Source: Massilia varians (lineage in GTDB: Bacteria; Pseudomonadota; Gammaproteobacteria; Burkholderiales; Burkholderiaceae_D). From it: 64,000 nucleotides of DNA. The position numbers were made by a program, and so were the translations under genes. Below, piece by piece: positions 46,189 through 56,231 of the stretch (within the stretch, counting starts at the first letter, position 1; the number at the start of each line of letters is the position of its first letter). The stretch is from NCBI RefSeq assembly GCF_027923905.1, contig NZ_AP026966.1:4899001-4963000 (forward strand). Reading direction: 5' to 3'. Below the pieces are notes generated by a model. The model searched no databases. It had not been told where the DNA came from and saw only the letters and a program-made list of their open reading frames with translations.

Positions 46189-47493
46189 ATGAAAAGGCCC
46201 ATCTATAAAGTCTTGTATGTGCAGGTATTGTTCGCGATCATTGTCGGTGTCTTGCTGGGCATCTATGATCCGGGCCTCGCCACCGCGATGAAGCCGCTGG
46301 GAGACGGCTTCGTCAAACTGATCAAGATGATCATCGCTCCGGTGATTTTCTGTACCGTCGTCGCGGGCATCGCCGGCATGCAGGACATGAAAAAGGTCGG
46401 CCGCGTCGGCGGCAAGGCCCTGATCTACTTCGAGATCGTGTCGACCTTCGCGCTGGCGATCGGCCTGGTCGTCGCCAAGCTGATCCAGCCGGGCGCCGGT
46501 TTCAACGTCGACCCGGCCCACCTCGACAGCAGCGCGATCGCGCAGTACACGGACAAGACCAAGTCGCTGTCGACCGTGGACTTCCTGATGAACGTCATCC
46601 CGAACACCTTCGTGGACGCGTTCGCCAAGGGCGAGATTCTGCAAGTCCTGCTCATCGCCATCCTGTTCGGCTTTGCGCTGTCGTTCCTGGGTGAGCGCGG
46701 CCGTCCGCTGACGCGCTTCATCGAGGACGTCTCGCACGTCATCTTCGGCATCGTGAACATCATCATGAAGGCCGCCCCGATCGGTGCGTTCGGCGCCATG
46801 GCCTTCACCATCGGCAAATACGGCGTCAAGTCGCTGATCCCGCTGGCCTCGCTCATCGGCTCGTTCTACCTGACCTGCGCGCTGTTCATCGTGCTGGTGC
46901 TGGGCGCCATCGCCCGCGTGATCGGCTTCTCGATCTTCCGCTACCTCGCCTACATCAAGGAAGAACTGCTCATCGTACTGGGCACGAGCTCGTCGGAAAG
47001 CGCCCTGCCCGCCCTGATGCGCAAGATGGAAAAGCTGGGCTGCCCGAAATCGGTCGTGGGCCTGGTCGTGCCGACCGGCTACTCGTTCAACCTGGACGGC
47101 ACCAACATCTACATGACGATGGCCGCCCTGTTCGTTGCGCAAGCCACCAACACCCACCTGACCCTGATGCAGGAACTCACGATCCTGTTCGTCGCGATGC
47201 TGACCTCGAAAGGCGCATCGGGCATCACCGGCGCCGGCTTCATCACGCTGGCCGCGACCCTGGCCGTGGTGCCGACGATCCCGGTGGCGGGCATGACCCT
47301 GATCCTCGGCATCGACAAGTTCATGAGCGAAGTCCGCGCGCTGACCAACATCATCGGCAACGGTGTCGCCACGATCGTCGTGTCGAAGTGGGAAGGTGAG
47401 CTCGACAAGGAGCGCTTGAGCGCCGAGCTGCGCAACCCGAGCCCGGAACTGGAGGACTCGCTGCGCGTTGTCGCGGCGCATGAGACTGCCTGA
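46189..47493 (+). CDS. dctA: C4-dicarboxylate/proton or sodium symporter DctA
   Basis: 434 residues from the ATG at 46189. The glutamate/dicarboxylate transporter fold is clear: opening [16 protein letters not shown], then [20 protein letters not shown], the serine-rich [11 protein letters not shown] hairpin, [12 protein letters not shown], and substrate-site [14 protein letters not shown]. It takes up succinate, fumarate and malate. No DctB/DctD pair is adjacent. It is the last core gene before the accessory island. Confidence 0.94.
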   Translation: MKRPIYKVLYVQVLFAIIVGVLLGIYDPGLATAMKPLGDGFVKLIKMIIAPVIFCTVVAGIAGMQDMKKVGRVGGKALIYFEIVSTFALAIGLVVAKLIQPGAGFNVDPAHLDSSAIAQYTDKTKSLSTVDFLMNVIPNTFVDAFAKGEILQVLLIAILFGFALSFLGERGRPLTRFIEDVSHVIFGIVNIIMKAAPIGAFGAMAFTIGKYGVKSLIPLASLIGSFYLTCALFIVLVLGAIARVIGFSIFRYLAYIKEELLIVLGTSSSESALPALMRKMEKLGCPKSVVGLVVPTGYSFNLDGTNIYMTMAALFVAQATNTHLTLMQELTILFVAMLTSKGASGITGAGFITLAATLAVVPTIPVAGMTLILGIDKFMSEVRALTNIIGNGVATIVVSKWEGELDKERLSAELRNPSPELEDSLRVVAAHETA

Positions 47494-47552
47494 TTTACGA
47501 GTGAATTGCCACGCGTTCAGTAGACACGCCTGAGCCTGCCATTGTAGGTTCA

Positions 47553-47613
47553 AGGAGAAAGTTTGAGCGGCAAGCGGCGTCCCGAAGAGTTCAGGATTGA
47601 AGCGCTCAAGCAT
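47553..47613 (+). mobile_element. Remnant of an IS3-type orfA start
   Basis: An AAGGAG site and a TTG start lead into SGKRRPEEFRIEALK, the beginning of an IS3-family OrfA, which loses similarity after about 16 codons. The rest of 47494-47808 has no gene. It marks an older insertion at the island's left edge. Confidence 0.6.
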
Positions 47614-49277
47614 ACAACGCTTACTGCCGTGTGGCCTACCCACGCTACGCGGAATTACAAGCGCAGCACATGCCAAAAAACTAGAGACTTGAAGCGTGTC
47701 AATGTCACGCTGTCTCCGAGTTTTACCATCGTTCATTGTCCACACCACACTGCCGCTCGCTTCCCAGCCAACTGGGATAGCGCCAACACCCCAATCAGGA
47801 AGCTCCTAATGGACCTGAAGGATATATCACAGGTATTTGACGGCTTGTCTGAAGCAAAACGCCCCATCCGTTTGCGGCTATCGCAAGAGCAGCAGGTACT
47901 AGACGATGTCTTGCTGGTCAAACGCATTACGGGAAATGAAACCTTATGCGGCGGACTGGAATACCGGCTTCTATGCGTATCGACACGTTCTGATTTGCCT
48001 TTGAAAGAATTCATCGCAGTGCCGGTTGAGCTCCAGTTCGTGACAGACCGCGGGGACGTACGCGCCGTGTGCGGAATAGTCGCGCAAGTGGCTGCCGGCC
48101 AGAGTGATGGAGGTCTGGCGACCTATGAGTTGCTGGTGCGCGATGCGTTAGCTCTGATGGAGTATCGCACCAACACCCGCGTCTTCCGCAATCAGAATGA
48201 ACTGGATATCACCGAAGTCATTCTGCGTGAGTGGCGCCAGAACAATTCAGTGCTGGCCAAAGCGTTTGACGTGGACTGGTCGCATGTAAAGGGCACCTAT
48301 GCCGCTCGAGAATTCACGATGCAGCACAACGAGTCTGACGCCGCCTTTCTGCGACGGTTATGGAAACGGCGTGGCATCGCGTGGTTCATGCGGCCGGGTC
48401 AAGCTAGCCGGATGCGAAGTCAGAACATCCCCGCTCATGCCTTGGTGCTATTCGACGATGTATATGCTCTACCGCAAAATGCCGCTGGCGCCGTGCGCTA
48501 TCACCGTGATGGGAGCACGGAGGATGCGGACACCGTTACCGCATGGAGTCCGGTGCGCACACTCAAACCGGGCAATGTCGCCCGCCAAAGCTGGGATTAC
48601 AAGCAAACCCGTCCCATGACCAGTAACGCTCCCTCCCGCGTAAATCAAGGGGTGATGGGCAGCCAGTTCGCGGTCAGCCTCGAGGATTACTTGGTCGACG
48701 TGCCGCATGCTGGAAAGGATTACGACGACTACCGGCAACTCGGCGACATACGCATGAAGCGCCATGAGTACGAATCCAAGTGCTTCTATGGCGAAAGCAG
48801 TGTGCGCGCCTTATGTATCGGGGAATGGATTGCCCTGACCGGCCATCACGAAATCGACACGCATCCGCCGAAAGAGCGAGAATTCATCGTTACGCGCCTG
48901 GAGGTTGATGCAGAAAACAATCTGCCCAAGACCATCGACGAGCAGGTGCAGCGCCTGTTTGCTCTCAACCGCTGGGACGAAAGACCGTCCAGCAGCGCTC
49001 TACAGCAAGCCAGCGAGGAACGCGGCATGCGGTACACCAATCGCTTTTCTTGTGTGCGTCGTGGCATTCCGATTGTTCCCGCATTTGACTCCCGTGCCGA
49101 TTTGCCGCGTCCACAGCTGCAAAGCGCAATTGTGGTCGGGCCGGCCAGCGAAGAAGTGCATTGCGACGAATATGGACGCGTCAAGGTGCGTTTTCCCTGT
49201 ACCAAGCCAGAAGACCACAAGCATGCGTGAATCGCCCCGGGTTTTGTAGAGGCTCCAATGTTTGAGAAAATGGAGCT

Positions 49278-49601
49278 ATGAAGAAGCAACCCAAGTATTC
49301 CCCCGAAGTCATCGAGCGCGCTGTGCGCATGGTCAGCGAGGCTGCCAGCGAGTACGAATCGCAGTGGGCCGCCATCACGTCGATCGCGGCCAAGATTGGC
49401 TGCACGCCTGAGACGCTGCGCCGCTGGGTACGCCAGCAGGAGCGCGATACCGGGCAGCGTCCAGGCCCGACCACAGCTGAAGAAGAGCGCATCAAGGCGC
49501 TGGAGCGAGAAGTGCGCGAGCTGCGCAAGGCAAACGAGATCCTGCGTCTGGCGAGTGCGTTTTTCGCTCAGGCGGAGCTCGACCGCCGCTTCAAGCCGTG
49601 A
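49278..49601 (+). CDS. IS3-family transposase OrfA
   Basis: 107 residues: helix-turn-helix ([19 protein letters not shown]) followed by a leucine-zipper-like helix ([20 protein letters not shown]). Binds the element ends and regulates OrfB use. The stop overlaps the OrfB start. Confidence 0.92.
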   Translation: MKKQPKYSPEVIERAVRMVSEAASEYESQWAAITSIAAKIGCTPETLRRWVRQQERDTGQRPGPTTAEEERIKALEREVRELRKANEILRLASAFFAQAELDRRFKP

Positions 49602-50500
49602 GGGCATTCATCGACCAGTACCGCCATGCCTACGGTGTCGAGCCGATCTGCCGGGTGATGCAGGTCGCGCCGTCGGGATACTGGCGCTATGCGGCGCAGC
49701 AGCGTAACCCCGCACTGCGCTGTGCACGAGTCCAGCGTGACGATGTGCTGAGCGTCGATATCGAACGGGTTTGGCAAGCAAACATGCAGGTCTATGGGGC
49801 TGACAAGGTCTGGCGCCAATTGCGACGCGAGGGAACGGACGTGGCCCGCTGCACGGTGGAGCGCTTGATGCGCAAGGCCGGGCTGCGAGGCGTCATGCGT
49901 GGCAAGGTCGTGCGCACGACGATTGCGGATGCAAAGGCGCCATGCCCGCTCGACCGGGTCAACCGCCAGTTCAAGGCGCAGCGGCCGAACCAGCTGTGGG
50001 TGTCGGACTTCACGTACGTATCGACCTGGCAGGGTTTCGTCTACGTCGCCTTCGTCATCGACGTCTTCGCTCGGCGCATCGTCGGCTGGCGGGTGAGCAG
50101 TTCGATGCGGACTGACTTCGTGCTCGATGCGCTGGAACAGGCACTGTATGCTCGTCAGCCGGAACGAAATGCGCTGGTCCATCACAGCGATAGGGGCTCG
50201 CAATACGTGTCAATAAAGTACAGCGAACGTCTAGCAGAAGCCGGCATTGAGCCTTCTGTGGGCAGCAAAGGCGACAGCTATGATAATGCCCTAGCCGAGA
50301 CCATCAACGGGCTCTACAAGGCTGAGTTGATCCACCGCCGTGCTCCTTGGAGAACACGTGAAGCCGTTGAACTGGCCACGCTGGAATGGGTTTCCTGGTT
50401 CAACCACCACCGCTTGCTGGAGCCGCTCGGTTATATACCGCCAGCGGAAGCTGAGGCAAACTATTACAAGCAGTTGAGCAGTCAGGCTGTTCCGGCCTGA
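49598..50500 (+). CDS. IS3-family transposase OrfB (DDE integrase domain)
   Basis: 300 residues from a GTG overlapping the OrfA stop. An HTH_21-type region ([17 protein letters not shown]) precedes the rve domain, with the DDE triad in [22 protein letters not shown] and [14 protein letters not shown]. It looks complete and possibly active. Confidence 0.93.
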   Translation: MRAFIDQYRHAYGVEPICRVMQVAPSGYWRYAAQQRNPALRCARVQRDDVLSVDIERVWQANMQVYGADKVWRQLRREGTDVARCTVERLMRKAGLRGVMRGKVVRTTIADAKAPCPLDRVNRQFKAQRPNQLWVSDFTYVSTWQGFVYVAFVIDVFARRIVGWRVSSSMRTDFVLDALEQALYARQPERNALVHHSDRGSQYVSIKYSERLAEAGIEPSVGSKGDSYDNALAETINGLYKAELIHRRAPWRTREAVELATLEWVSWFNHHRLLEPLGYIPPAEAEANYYKQLSSQAVPA

Positions 50501-51598
50501 CTCACACTAACCGGCCTCCACGAAAGCCGGGGCGATTCATGCGCAAGGTGCCGGTGCCAGCGACAGCGACTCGGACTCCGGTTGGATACGTGTCGCTAGC
50601 ACCTGGGCCAGCAATCACTGGGGAACAATTACCCTTCCCCGTGTGGGCGATGAGGTCATCGTCGATTTTCTAGGCGGAGACCCTGACAAGCCCATTATCG
50701 TGGCGCAGGTGTACGGCGGCAGAACCAAGCCGCCTTCGTTCAGCCATACCGGGGCCCTACCTGGAAACAGGTACCTGGCTGGCATCAAGAGCAAGGAAGT
50801 GCACGGTACGCGTTACAACCAGCTGCGGCTAGACGATACCTCGGGGCAAATCAATGCGCAGCTATCCTCCCAGCACGGGCATAGCAAGCTGAATCTGGGA
50901 TGGCTGACTCATCCTCGCAGTGACGGCAAGGGGGAGGCGCGAGGCGAAGGGGCGGAGTTGCGCAGTGATTGCGCTGTTGCGGTACGCGGCGCACAAGGCG
51001 TACTCATCACTGCTGCCGCACGTCAGCAAGCGAGCGGCAGGCAACTCGACCGTAATGAATTGATTGGCTTGGTGGATGCGCTGCAAGGCATGCAGCAGTA
51101 CCTGTCCGAACTGTCGTCGACGCATCATGCGGACGGCACCGACGACAAAGAACTCAGTCAACTGATCGCTCACCTAAAGCGGTGGGAAGCCGGCAGCAAC
51201 ACCGAAGTCGACGGCACGGGCACCGGGGGCCAACCCGTCGTGGCACTGTCCGCGCCTGCCGGTGTGGCAGTGACGAGCCAGGACAACATTGCGATCGGCT
51301 CGCAAACGCATATCGACATGGTCAGTATTGGCAATACCCAACTTTCCGTTGGCAAGAAATTGCTCGCCCGCGTATCAGAGAATATCAGCTTGTTTGCACA
51401 TCGACTCGGCATAAAACTCATTGCCGCCAGCGGCAAGCTGGAAATGCAAACGCACGGTGACGACATCGAGCTCACGTCCGCCAAACGCATCGTGTTGACT
51501 GCAGCTGACGAAATCGTGCTGCAAGCGCCCAAACTGCGTGAGGTACGCTGATTTTTTCGGACACTCTTGTTTGGTAAAGTTCACCAACAGGAGCCTTT

Positions 51599-51913
51599 AT
51601 GAAGACATTGAAGAAGACGTACACCCCGGAACTCAAGGAAGAAGCCGTGAAGCTGGTGCTGGCGCAGGGTTTGTCCATTGAGCAGGCAGCAGCACGAGTA
51701 AGTATCCCAAAAGGGACGCTGGCCAATTGGGTAGCAGCCGCCAAACGCGGGCCGGCCGCAACAGCAGCCCCTGGAAGCCGCTCTGTGGCCGAGCTGGAAG
51801 CGGAGAACGCGAAGCTGCGCAAGCAGCTAGCCCAGGCAGAGATGGAGCGGGACATCGTAAAAAAAGCGGCGGCGTACTTTGCGCAGGAGTCGCTGCCAAG
51901 TACGCGTGGATAA
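51599..51913 (+). CDS. Transposase OrfA of copy A
   Basis: 104 residues: helix-turn-helix (LSIEQAAARVSIPKGTLANW) and a leucine-zipper-like stretch (VAELEAENAKLRKQLAQAEME). An A7G run near 51859 at the end of the zipper is a likely -1 frameshift site for making an OrfAB fusion. Confidence 0.92.
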   Translation: MKTLKKTYTPELKEEAVKLVLAQGLSIEQAAARVSIPKGTLANWVAAAKRGPAATAAPGSRSVAELEAENAKLRKQLAQAEMERDIVKKAAAYFAQESLPSTRG

Positions 51914-51918
51914 AGACA

Positions 51919-52779
51919 ATGCGACTCGATTTCCCTGGCTATCCTGTGAAGCTGATGTGCCAGGTATTGGACGTCTCGCGCAGCGGCTACTACAACTCGC
52001 TGCAGGCCAAGCCATCGACACGCGAGCAGGAAGACGCTCGGTTGAAAATCCTGATTACGGCAGTGCATCGGCAAACCCGAGAGACCTACGGGGTGCCTCG
52101 GATAAAGCACGAGCTTGCTGCACAGGGTCATGAAGTTGGTCGCGACCGTGTGCGCCGACTTCGCCAGGAGCTCAATCTGCGCTGCAAACAACGGCGCAAA
52201 TTCATCGCAACGACAAACTCGAATCACAACCTTCCCATCGCTGAGAACTTGCTGGAACAGCGGTTCGCGCCGAACAGGCCTGACGAAGTGTGGGTGACCG
52301 ACATCACCTATATCTCCACTGCCGAAGGCTGGCTGTATCTTGCCGGCGTAAAGGACGTTTTTACCTGCGAGATCGTCGGCTACGCGATGGGCGAGCGCAT
52401 GACGCAGGAGCTGACGACGCAGGCCTTGTGGCGCGCCGTGAGCCACAAGCGGCCGGCGCCAGGGCTGATCCATCATTCGGACCGTGGAAGCCAATACTGC
52501 GCCCATGCCTACCAGGAGCTGGTGGCGCAGTTCGGCATGCGCGCGTCGATGTCGCGCCGCGGGAACTGCTATGACAACGCGCCGATGGAGAGCTTCTGGG
52601 GCACGCTGAAGAATGAGCTTGTTCATCATCGCCGCTATGCCACCCGTGCTGAGGCAAAGGCCTCGATTCAGGAATACATTGAAATTTTCTACAACCGACA
52701 GCGGCGCCATTCCCGCATCGGCTTTGTTCCGCCAGCGTTGTTCGCCGAATCCTTCAGCGAACAGCCGCAGGCGGCTTAA
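51919..52779 (+). CDS. Transposase OrfB of copy A
   Basis: 286 residues from an internal ATG; in the element it is probably also made as the OrfAB fusion by frameshifting. DDE residues lie in [22 protein letters not shown] and APMESFWGTLKNE. Intact. Confidence 0.92.
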   Translation: MRLDFPGYPVKLMCQVLDVSRSGYYNSLQAKPSTREQEDARLKILITAVHRQTRETYGVPRIKHELAAQGHEVGRDRVRRLRQELNLRCKQRRKFIATTNSNHNLPIAENLLEQRFAPNRPDEVWVTDITYISTAEGWLYLAGVKDVFTCEIVGYAMGERMTQELTTQALWRAVSHKRPAPGLIHHSDRGSQYCAHAYQELVAQFGMRASMSRRGNCYDNAPMESFWGTLKNELVHHRRYATRAEAKASIQEYIEIFYNRQRRHSRIGFVPPALFAESFSEQPQAA

Positions 52780-53367
52780 GACGAGCGTGTCCGTTATTGA
52801 CAGTACACCTCAGCGCTTCGTTGCGCAAGGTGCTCAAGTGGATCTCGGTGGCGGCGCGATCACGCAGCAAAGCAGTGGCAAGCACACCATCAAATCGTCG
52901 AAGTTCGCTCATATCAAACCGGGAGGCGGCAGTCCACTTGGTGTGACTTTGCCCAAGAGCGAGCTGGCGCACGATCAGCAAACGGTTCTGCGCTGGATTG
53001 GAACAGACGAGCCGATGAAGAATCAACGCTATCGCATCACGACAGAGGACGGCCGCACGTTCGAAGGACGCACCGATGCAACCGGGCTGACAGAGCGATT
53101 TACGAGTGCCATCCCTTTTGGACAGTACACGGTCGAAGCGCTCGACGACTGACAACGGTATCGCAGACAAGACGATAAACGAGGCTGAAGGGCACGATGA
53201 CAACCGCTGAATACCTGTTACCCGCGAAACAAAACGATGGTGCCGCTCGGAAGGCTGAAGGCTTTGCGACACCGAAGCAGGACAAGAAGCTGCAATGCGC
53301 CAGGTTCCTCCCCAAGCGGGTGTTGCCGATCGTTTGAGGTGTACTGTCAATAACGGACACGCTCGTC

Positions 53368-54228
53368 TTAAGCCGCCTGCGGCTGTTCGCTGAAGGATTC
53401 GGCGAACAACGCTGGCGGAACAAAGCCGATGCGGGAATGGCGCCGCTGTCGGTTGTAGAAAATTTCGATGTATTCCTGAATCGAGGCCTTTGCCTCAGCA
53501 CGGGTGGCATAGCGGCGATGATGAACAAGCTCATTCTTCAGCGTGCCCCAGAAGCTCTCCATCGGCGCGTTGTCATAGCAGTTCCCGCGGCGCGACATCG
53601 ACGCGCGCATGCCGAACTGCGCCACCAGCTCCTGATAGGCATGGGCGCAGTATTGGCTTCCACGGTCCGAATGATGGATCAGCCCTGGCGCCGGCCGCTT
53701 GTGGCTCACGGCGCGCCACAAGGCCTGCGTCGTCAGCTCCTGCGTCATGCGCTCGCCCATCGCGTAGCCGACGATCTCGCAGGTAAAAACGTCCTTTACG
53801 CCGGCAAGATACAGCCAGCCTTCGGCAGTGGAGATATAGGTGATGTCGGTCACCCACACTTCGTCAGGCCTGTTCGGCGCGAACCGCTGTTCCAGCAAGT
53901 TCTCAGCGATGGGAAGGTTGTGATTCGAGTTTGTCGTTGCGATGAATTTGCGCCGTTGTTTGCAGCGCAGATTGAGCTCCTGGCGAAGTCGGCGCACACG
54001 GTCGCGACCAACTTCATGGCCCTGTGCAGCAAGCTCGTGCTTTATCCGAGGCACCCCGTAGGTCTCTCGGGTTTGCCGATGCACTGCCGTAATCAGGATT
54101 TTCAACCGAGCGTCTTCCTGCTCGCGTGTCGATGGCTTGGCCTGCAGCGAGTTGTAGTAGCCGCTGCGCGAGACGTCCAATACCTGGCACATCAGCTTCA
54201 CAGGATAGCCAGGGAAATCGAGTCGCAT
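53368..54228 (-). CDS. Transposase OrfB of copy B
   Basis: 286 residues, the same DDE transposase as in copy A ([35 protein letters not shown]). Intact reading frame. Confidence 0.9.
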   Translation of the reverse strand: MRLDFPGYPVKLMCQVLDVSRSGYYNSLQAKPSTREQEDARLKILITAVHRQTRETYGVPRIKHELAAQGHEVGRDRVRRLRQELNLRCKQRRKFIATTNSNHNLPIAENLLEQRFAPNRPDEVWVTDITYISTAEGWLYLAGVKDVFTCEIVGYAMGERMTQELTTQALWRAVSHKRPAPGLIHHSDRGSQYCAHAYQELVAQFGMRASMSRRGNCYDNAPMESFWGTLKNELVHHRRYATRAEAKASIQEYIEIFYNRQRRHSRIGFVPPALFAESFSEQPQAA

Positions 54229-54233
54229 TGTCT

Positions 54234-54548
54234 TTATCCACGCGTACTTGGCAGCGACTCCTGCGCAAAGTACGCCGCCGCCTTTTTTACGATGTCCCGC
54301 TCCATCTCTGCCTGGGCTAGCTGCTTGCGCAGCTTCGCGTTCTCCGCTTCCAGCTCGGCCACAGAGCGGCTTCCAGGGGCTGCTGTTGCGGCCGGCCCGC
54401 GTTTGGCGGCTGCTACCCAATTGGCCAGCGTCCCTTTTGGGATACTTACTCGTGCTGCTGCCTGCTCAATGGACAAACCCTGCGCCAGCACCAGCTTCAC
54501 GGCTTCTTCCTTGAGTTCCGGGGTGTACGTCTTCTTCAATGTCTTCAT
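54234..54548 (-). CDS. Transposase OrfA of copy B
   Basis: Same 104-residue product as in copy A. The 1-base deletion upstream alters spacing in the leader and weakens AGGAG to CGGAG. The run at the OrfA/OrfB junction is A6GG, still slippery but not identical. Confidence 0.9.
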   Translation of the reverse strand: MKTLKKTYTPELKEEAVKLVLAQGLSIEQAAARVSIPKGTLANWVAAAKRGPAATAAPGSRSVAELEAENAKLRKQLAQAEMERDIVKKAAAYFAQESLPSTRG

Positions 54549-56231
54549 AAAGGCTCCGTTGGTGAACTTTACCAAACAAGAGTGTCCGAAAAAATCAGCG
54601 TACCTCAGTTTTTCTGCCCGGGATCATGGGATCGAACTTGCGAATGAGCGCGCAGCGACAAACGGAGCTGCATAAAAAGGACAACATTGCATGGCGGCCA
54701 GATGTTCTCGGGCCAACGAATATAAGCAACGCCTCCAATGACAGTCCAAGAGGCCGACAACTGAGGCTCGATCCGATGCAAACCACGGTGGACATTTATG
54801 ATCCTGCCGGTCCAATGGACATCAGTGGAGATGGTCGGCATGGCAATGTGACACTCGACGAGAACTTTCGCTCGCCATTGCTAACGGATGACCCACCAAC
54901 CGCGAAAAACCCGCGTACCGCGATACAAAAGGCCCGGGCGCGAGGCTGGGGTGAGGTCTTTTTCAAAAGCTATGGAGAGCTGCTACAGCATCTCGAATCA
55001 CGCCTCAACAATACATTCTCCGACGGTAAGCTGCGGCAGGAATGGTGCGATGTCGTGGGCGTTGATCCTCGCGTATGGGGAAGCGATCCCAGCTTGCCGC
55101 AATCGGCATTAACGGAAGGCGAACTCAAGAAACTGGCTACGGGCTGCTGGTTTGCTGTGTACGCGTTCGGATACAACTGGCTGCAATCCAATGGGGACAG
55201 CGCCAGAATCATCGCAAAGCGCATCAATCAGCTGGTGGACGATCTCAAGCAGTCAGGCTATGAGTGCAACCAAGTGATCGTCGTAACCCACTCTATGGGC
55301 GGGCTGGTCGGCCGGGCACTGGTCCATCCGAAGTACGGAAATCTGCAGGACAAGGTGCTGGGGGTCGTCCATGGCGTCATGCCGGCCATCGGTGCCCCAG
55401 CTGCCTACAGGCGCATGAGGGCCGGGTTCGAGGATTCCGGCATGATGTTTGGCCCGGAAAACAGTCTTGGCGCCAAGGTGGCCGGCAATTATGGCGACGA
55501 GGTGACAGCAGTTCTGGCGAATGCACCAGGGGGATTGGAGTTATTACCAACCGCGTCCTATGGCAATCGCTGGTTGCGCGTGACACACAATGGACGCGAC
55601 CTGGATGCATGGCCGAAACAAGGCGAGCCATACAGTGAGATCTACAAGGTGCGAGGCAAGTGGTATTCACTGTTTCTGGAAAAATGGATCAATCCGTCTG
55701 GACTGCCTTCAAGACTAGGCGGCGGCACTTTCGAGCGGACGTGCGAGTATCTCGATAAGGCCCAAGGCTTCCATCGACAGATCGATCAAACGTTTCATCC
55801 CAACAGCTATGCACATTACGGTGCCGACCAAGCGCGACGGAGCTTTGGCGAAGTCATATGGGAAATCGACAAAAGCTGCGCTGACCCGACGGGCTGGCAA
55901 GATTGGCCCATCCTCGGTGACACCAAGCAAGGGCGAGTGGAACTCGTTCGATGGGATACTCTAAACAGCAAGGCCTTCGAAATTGTCGATTTTGAAGTAC
56001 CCAAGCCGATATATGCCACTATCCTTCCGCCATCGGCGCCAGGCGACCAGACCGTTCCAGCGAAATCTGCCGACCATCAGCTGAAAAGTGGAATGTTCAA
56101 GGGCGTGTTCCGCCAGACCGGTTACGAACACCAAGCAAGCTACAAAAATCATCGGGCGATCGCATCGACGTTGTACAGCATTATGCGCATCGCCCAAGCA
56201 GCTACATGGAAATGCTGAAAAGGACATTTAT

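Larger units (their letters stand above)
49228..50539 (+). mobile_element. IS3-family insertion sequence in vgrG (1312 bp)
   Basis: Ends are imperfect 26-base inverted repeats (3 mismatches) starting TGAATCGCCCCGG. A 4-base target duplication TGCG flanks it (49224-49227 and 50540-50543). It carries overlapping orfA and orfB, both intact. Confidence 0.93.
51539..52812 (+). mobile_element. IS3-family insertion sequence, copy A, in vgrG (1274 bp)
   Basis: Ends TGAGGTACGCTG on the left and TGAGGTGTACTG on the right (inverted), sharing a CGGACAC block inside. A 3-base target duplication GCG flanks it (51536-51538 and 52813-52815). A nearly identical copy lies inverted at 53335-54607. Confidence 0.93.
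47809..53152 (+). pseudogene. vgrG: vgrG of a type VI secretion system, interrupted by two insertion sequences
   Basis: Three pieces, 47809-49227, 50544-51538 and 52816-53152, join in frame into one 916-residue VgrG once each insertion and one target copy are removed. The first junction reads EDHKHA/QGAGAS and the second QAPKL-R-FVAQGAQVDL. The product has the gp27/gp5-like base (HNESDAAFLRRLWKRRGIAWF), the gp5 OB part (RVKVRF; RVGDEVIVDFLGGDPDKPIIV), a DUF2345 needle (about residues 620-800) and a C-terminal extension ending GQYTVEALDD. VgrG is the spike tip of the secretion apparatus and carries effectors. The start ATG has AGGAAG upstream. As it stands, the first piece stops at a TGA supplied by the insertion sequence. 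Confidence 0.93.
53335..54607 (-). mobile_element. IS3-family insertion sequence, copy B, in the lipase gene (1273 bp)
   Basis: Inverted, near-identical twin of copy A. A 3-base target duplication GTT flanks it (53332-53334 and 54608-54610). Differences from copy A include a 1-base deletion just before OrfA (CACCAACGGAG versus CACCAACAGGAG) and an A-to-G change in the frameshift run (A6GG versus A7G). Confidence 0.93.
53197..56218 (+). pseudogene. Type VI lipase effector, interrupted by an insertion sequence
   Basis: Pieces 53197-53334 and 54611-56218 join in frame (KRVLPIV/FLPGIMGSN) to a 581-residue protein when copy B and one GTT target copy are removed. FLPGIMGSNL is the opening beta-strand motif of esterases of the LCAT/PGAP1-like kind. 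The nucleophile elbow VTHSMGGLVGRAL places the catalytic Ser at 274. The length, the position behind vgrG and before a Tli4-like immunity gene, and the following PAAR gene mark it as a Tle-type phospholipase effector; the exact Tle family is not assigned. The insertion cuts after residue 46, before the catalytic core, so the present gene is probably inactive. Confidence 0.87.

Noticed and set aside
51536..54610. Copies A and B as a composite transposon carrying the segment between them
   Set aside because: Each copy has its own 3-base duplication (GCG and GTT) and each rebuilds a different gene when removed, so they are two independent insertions.
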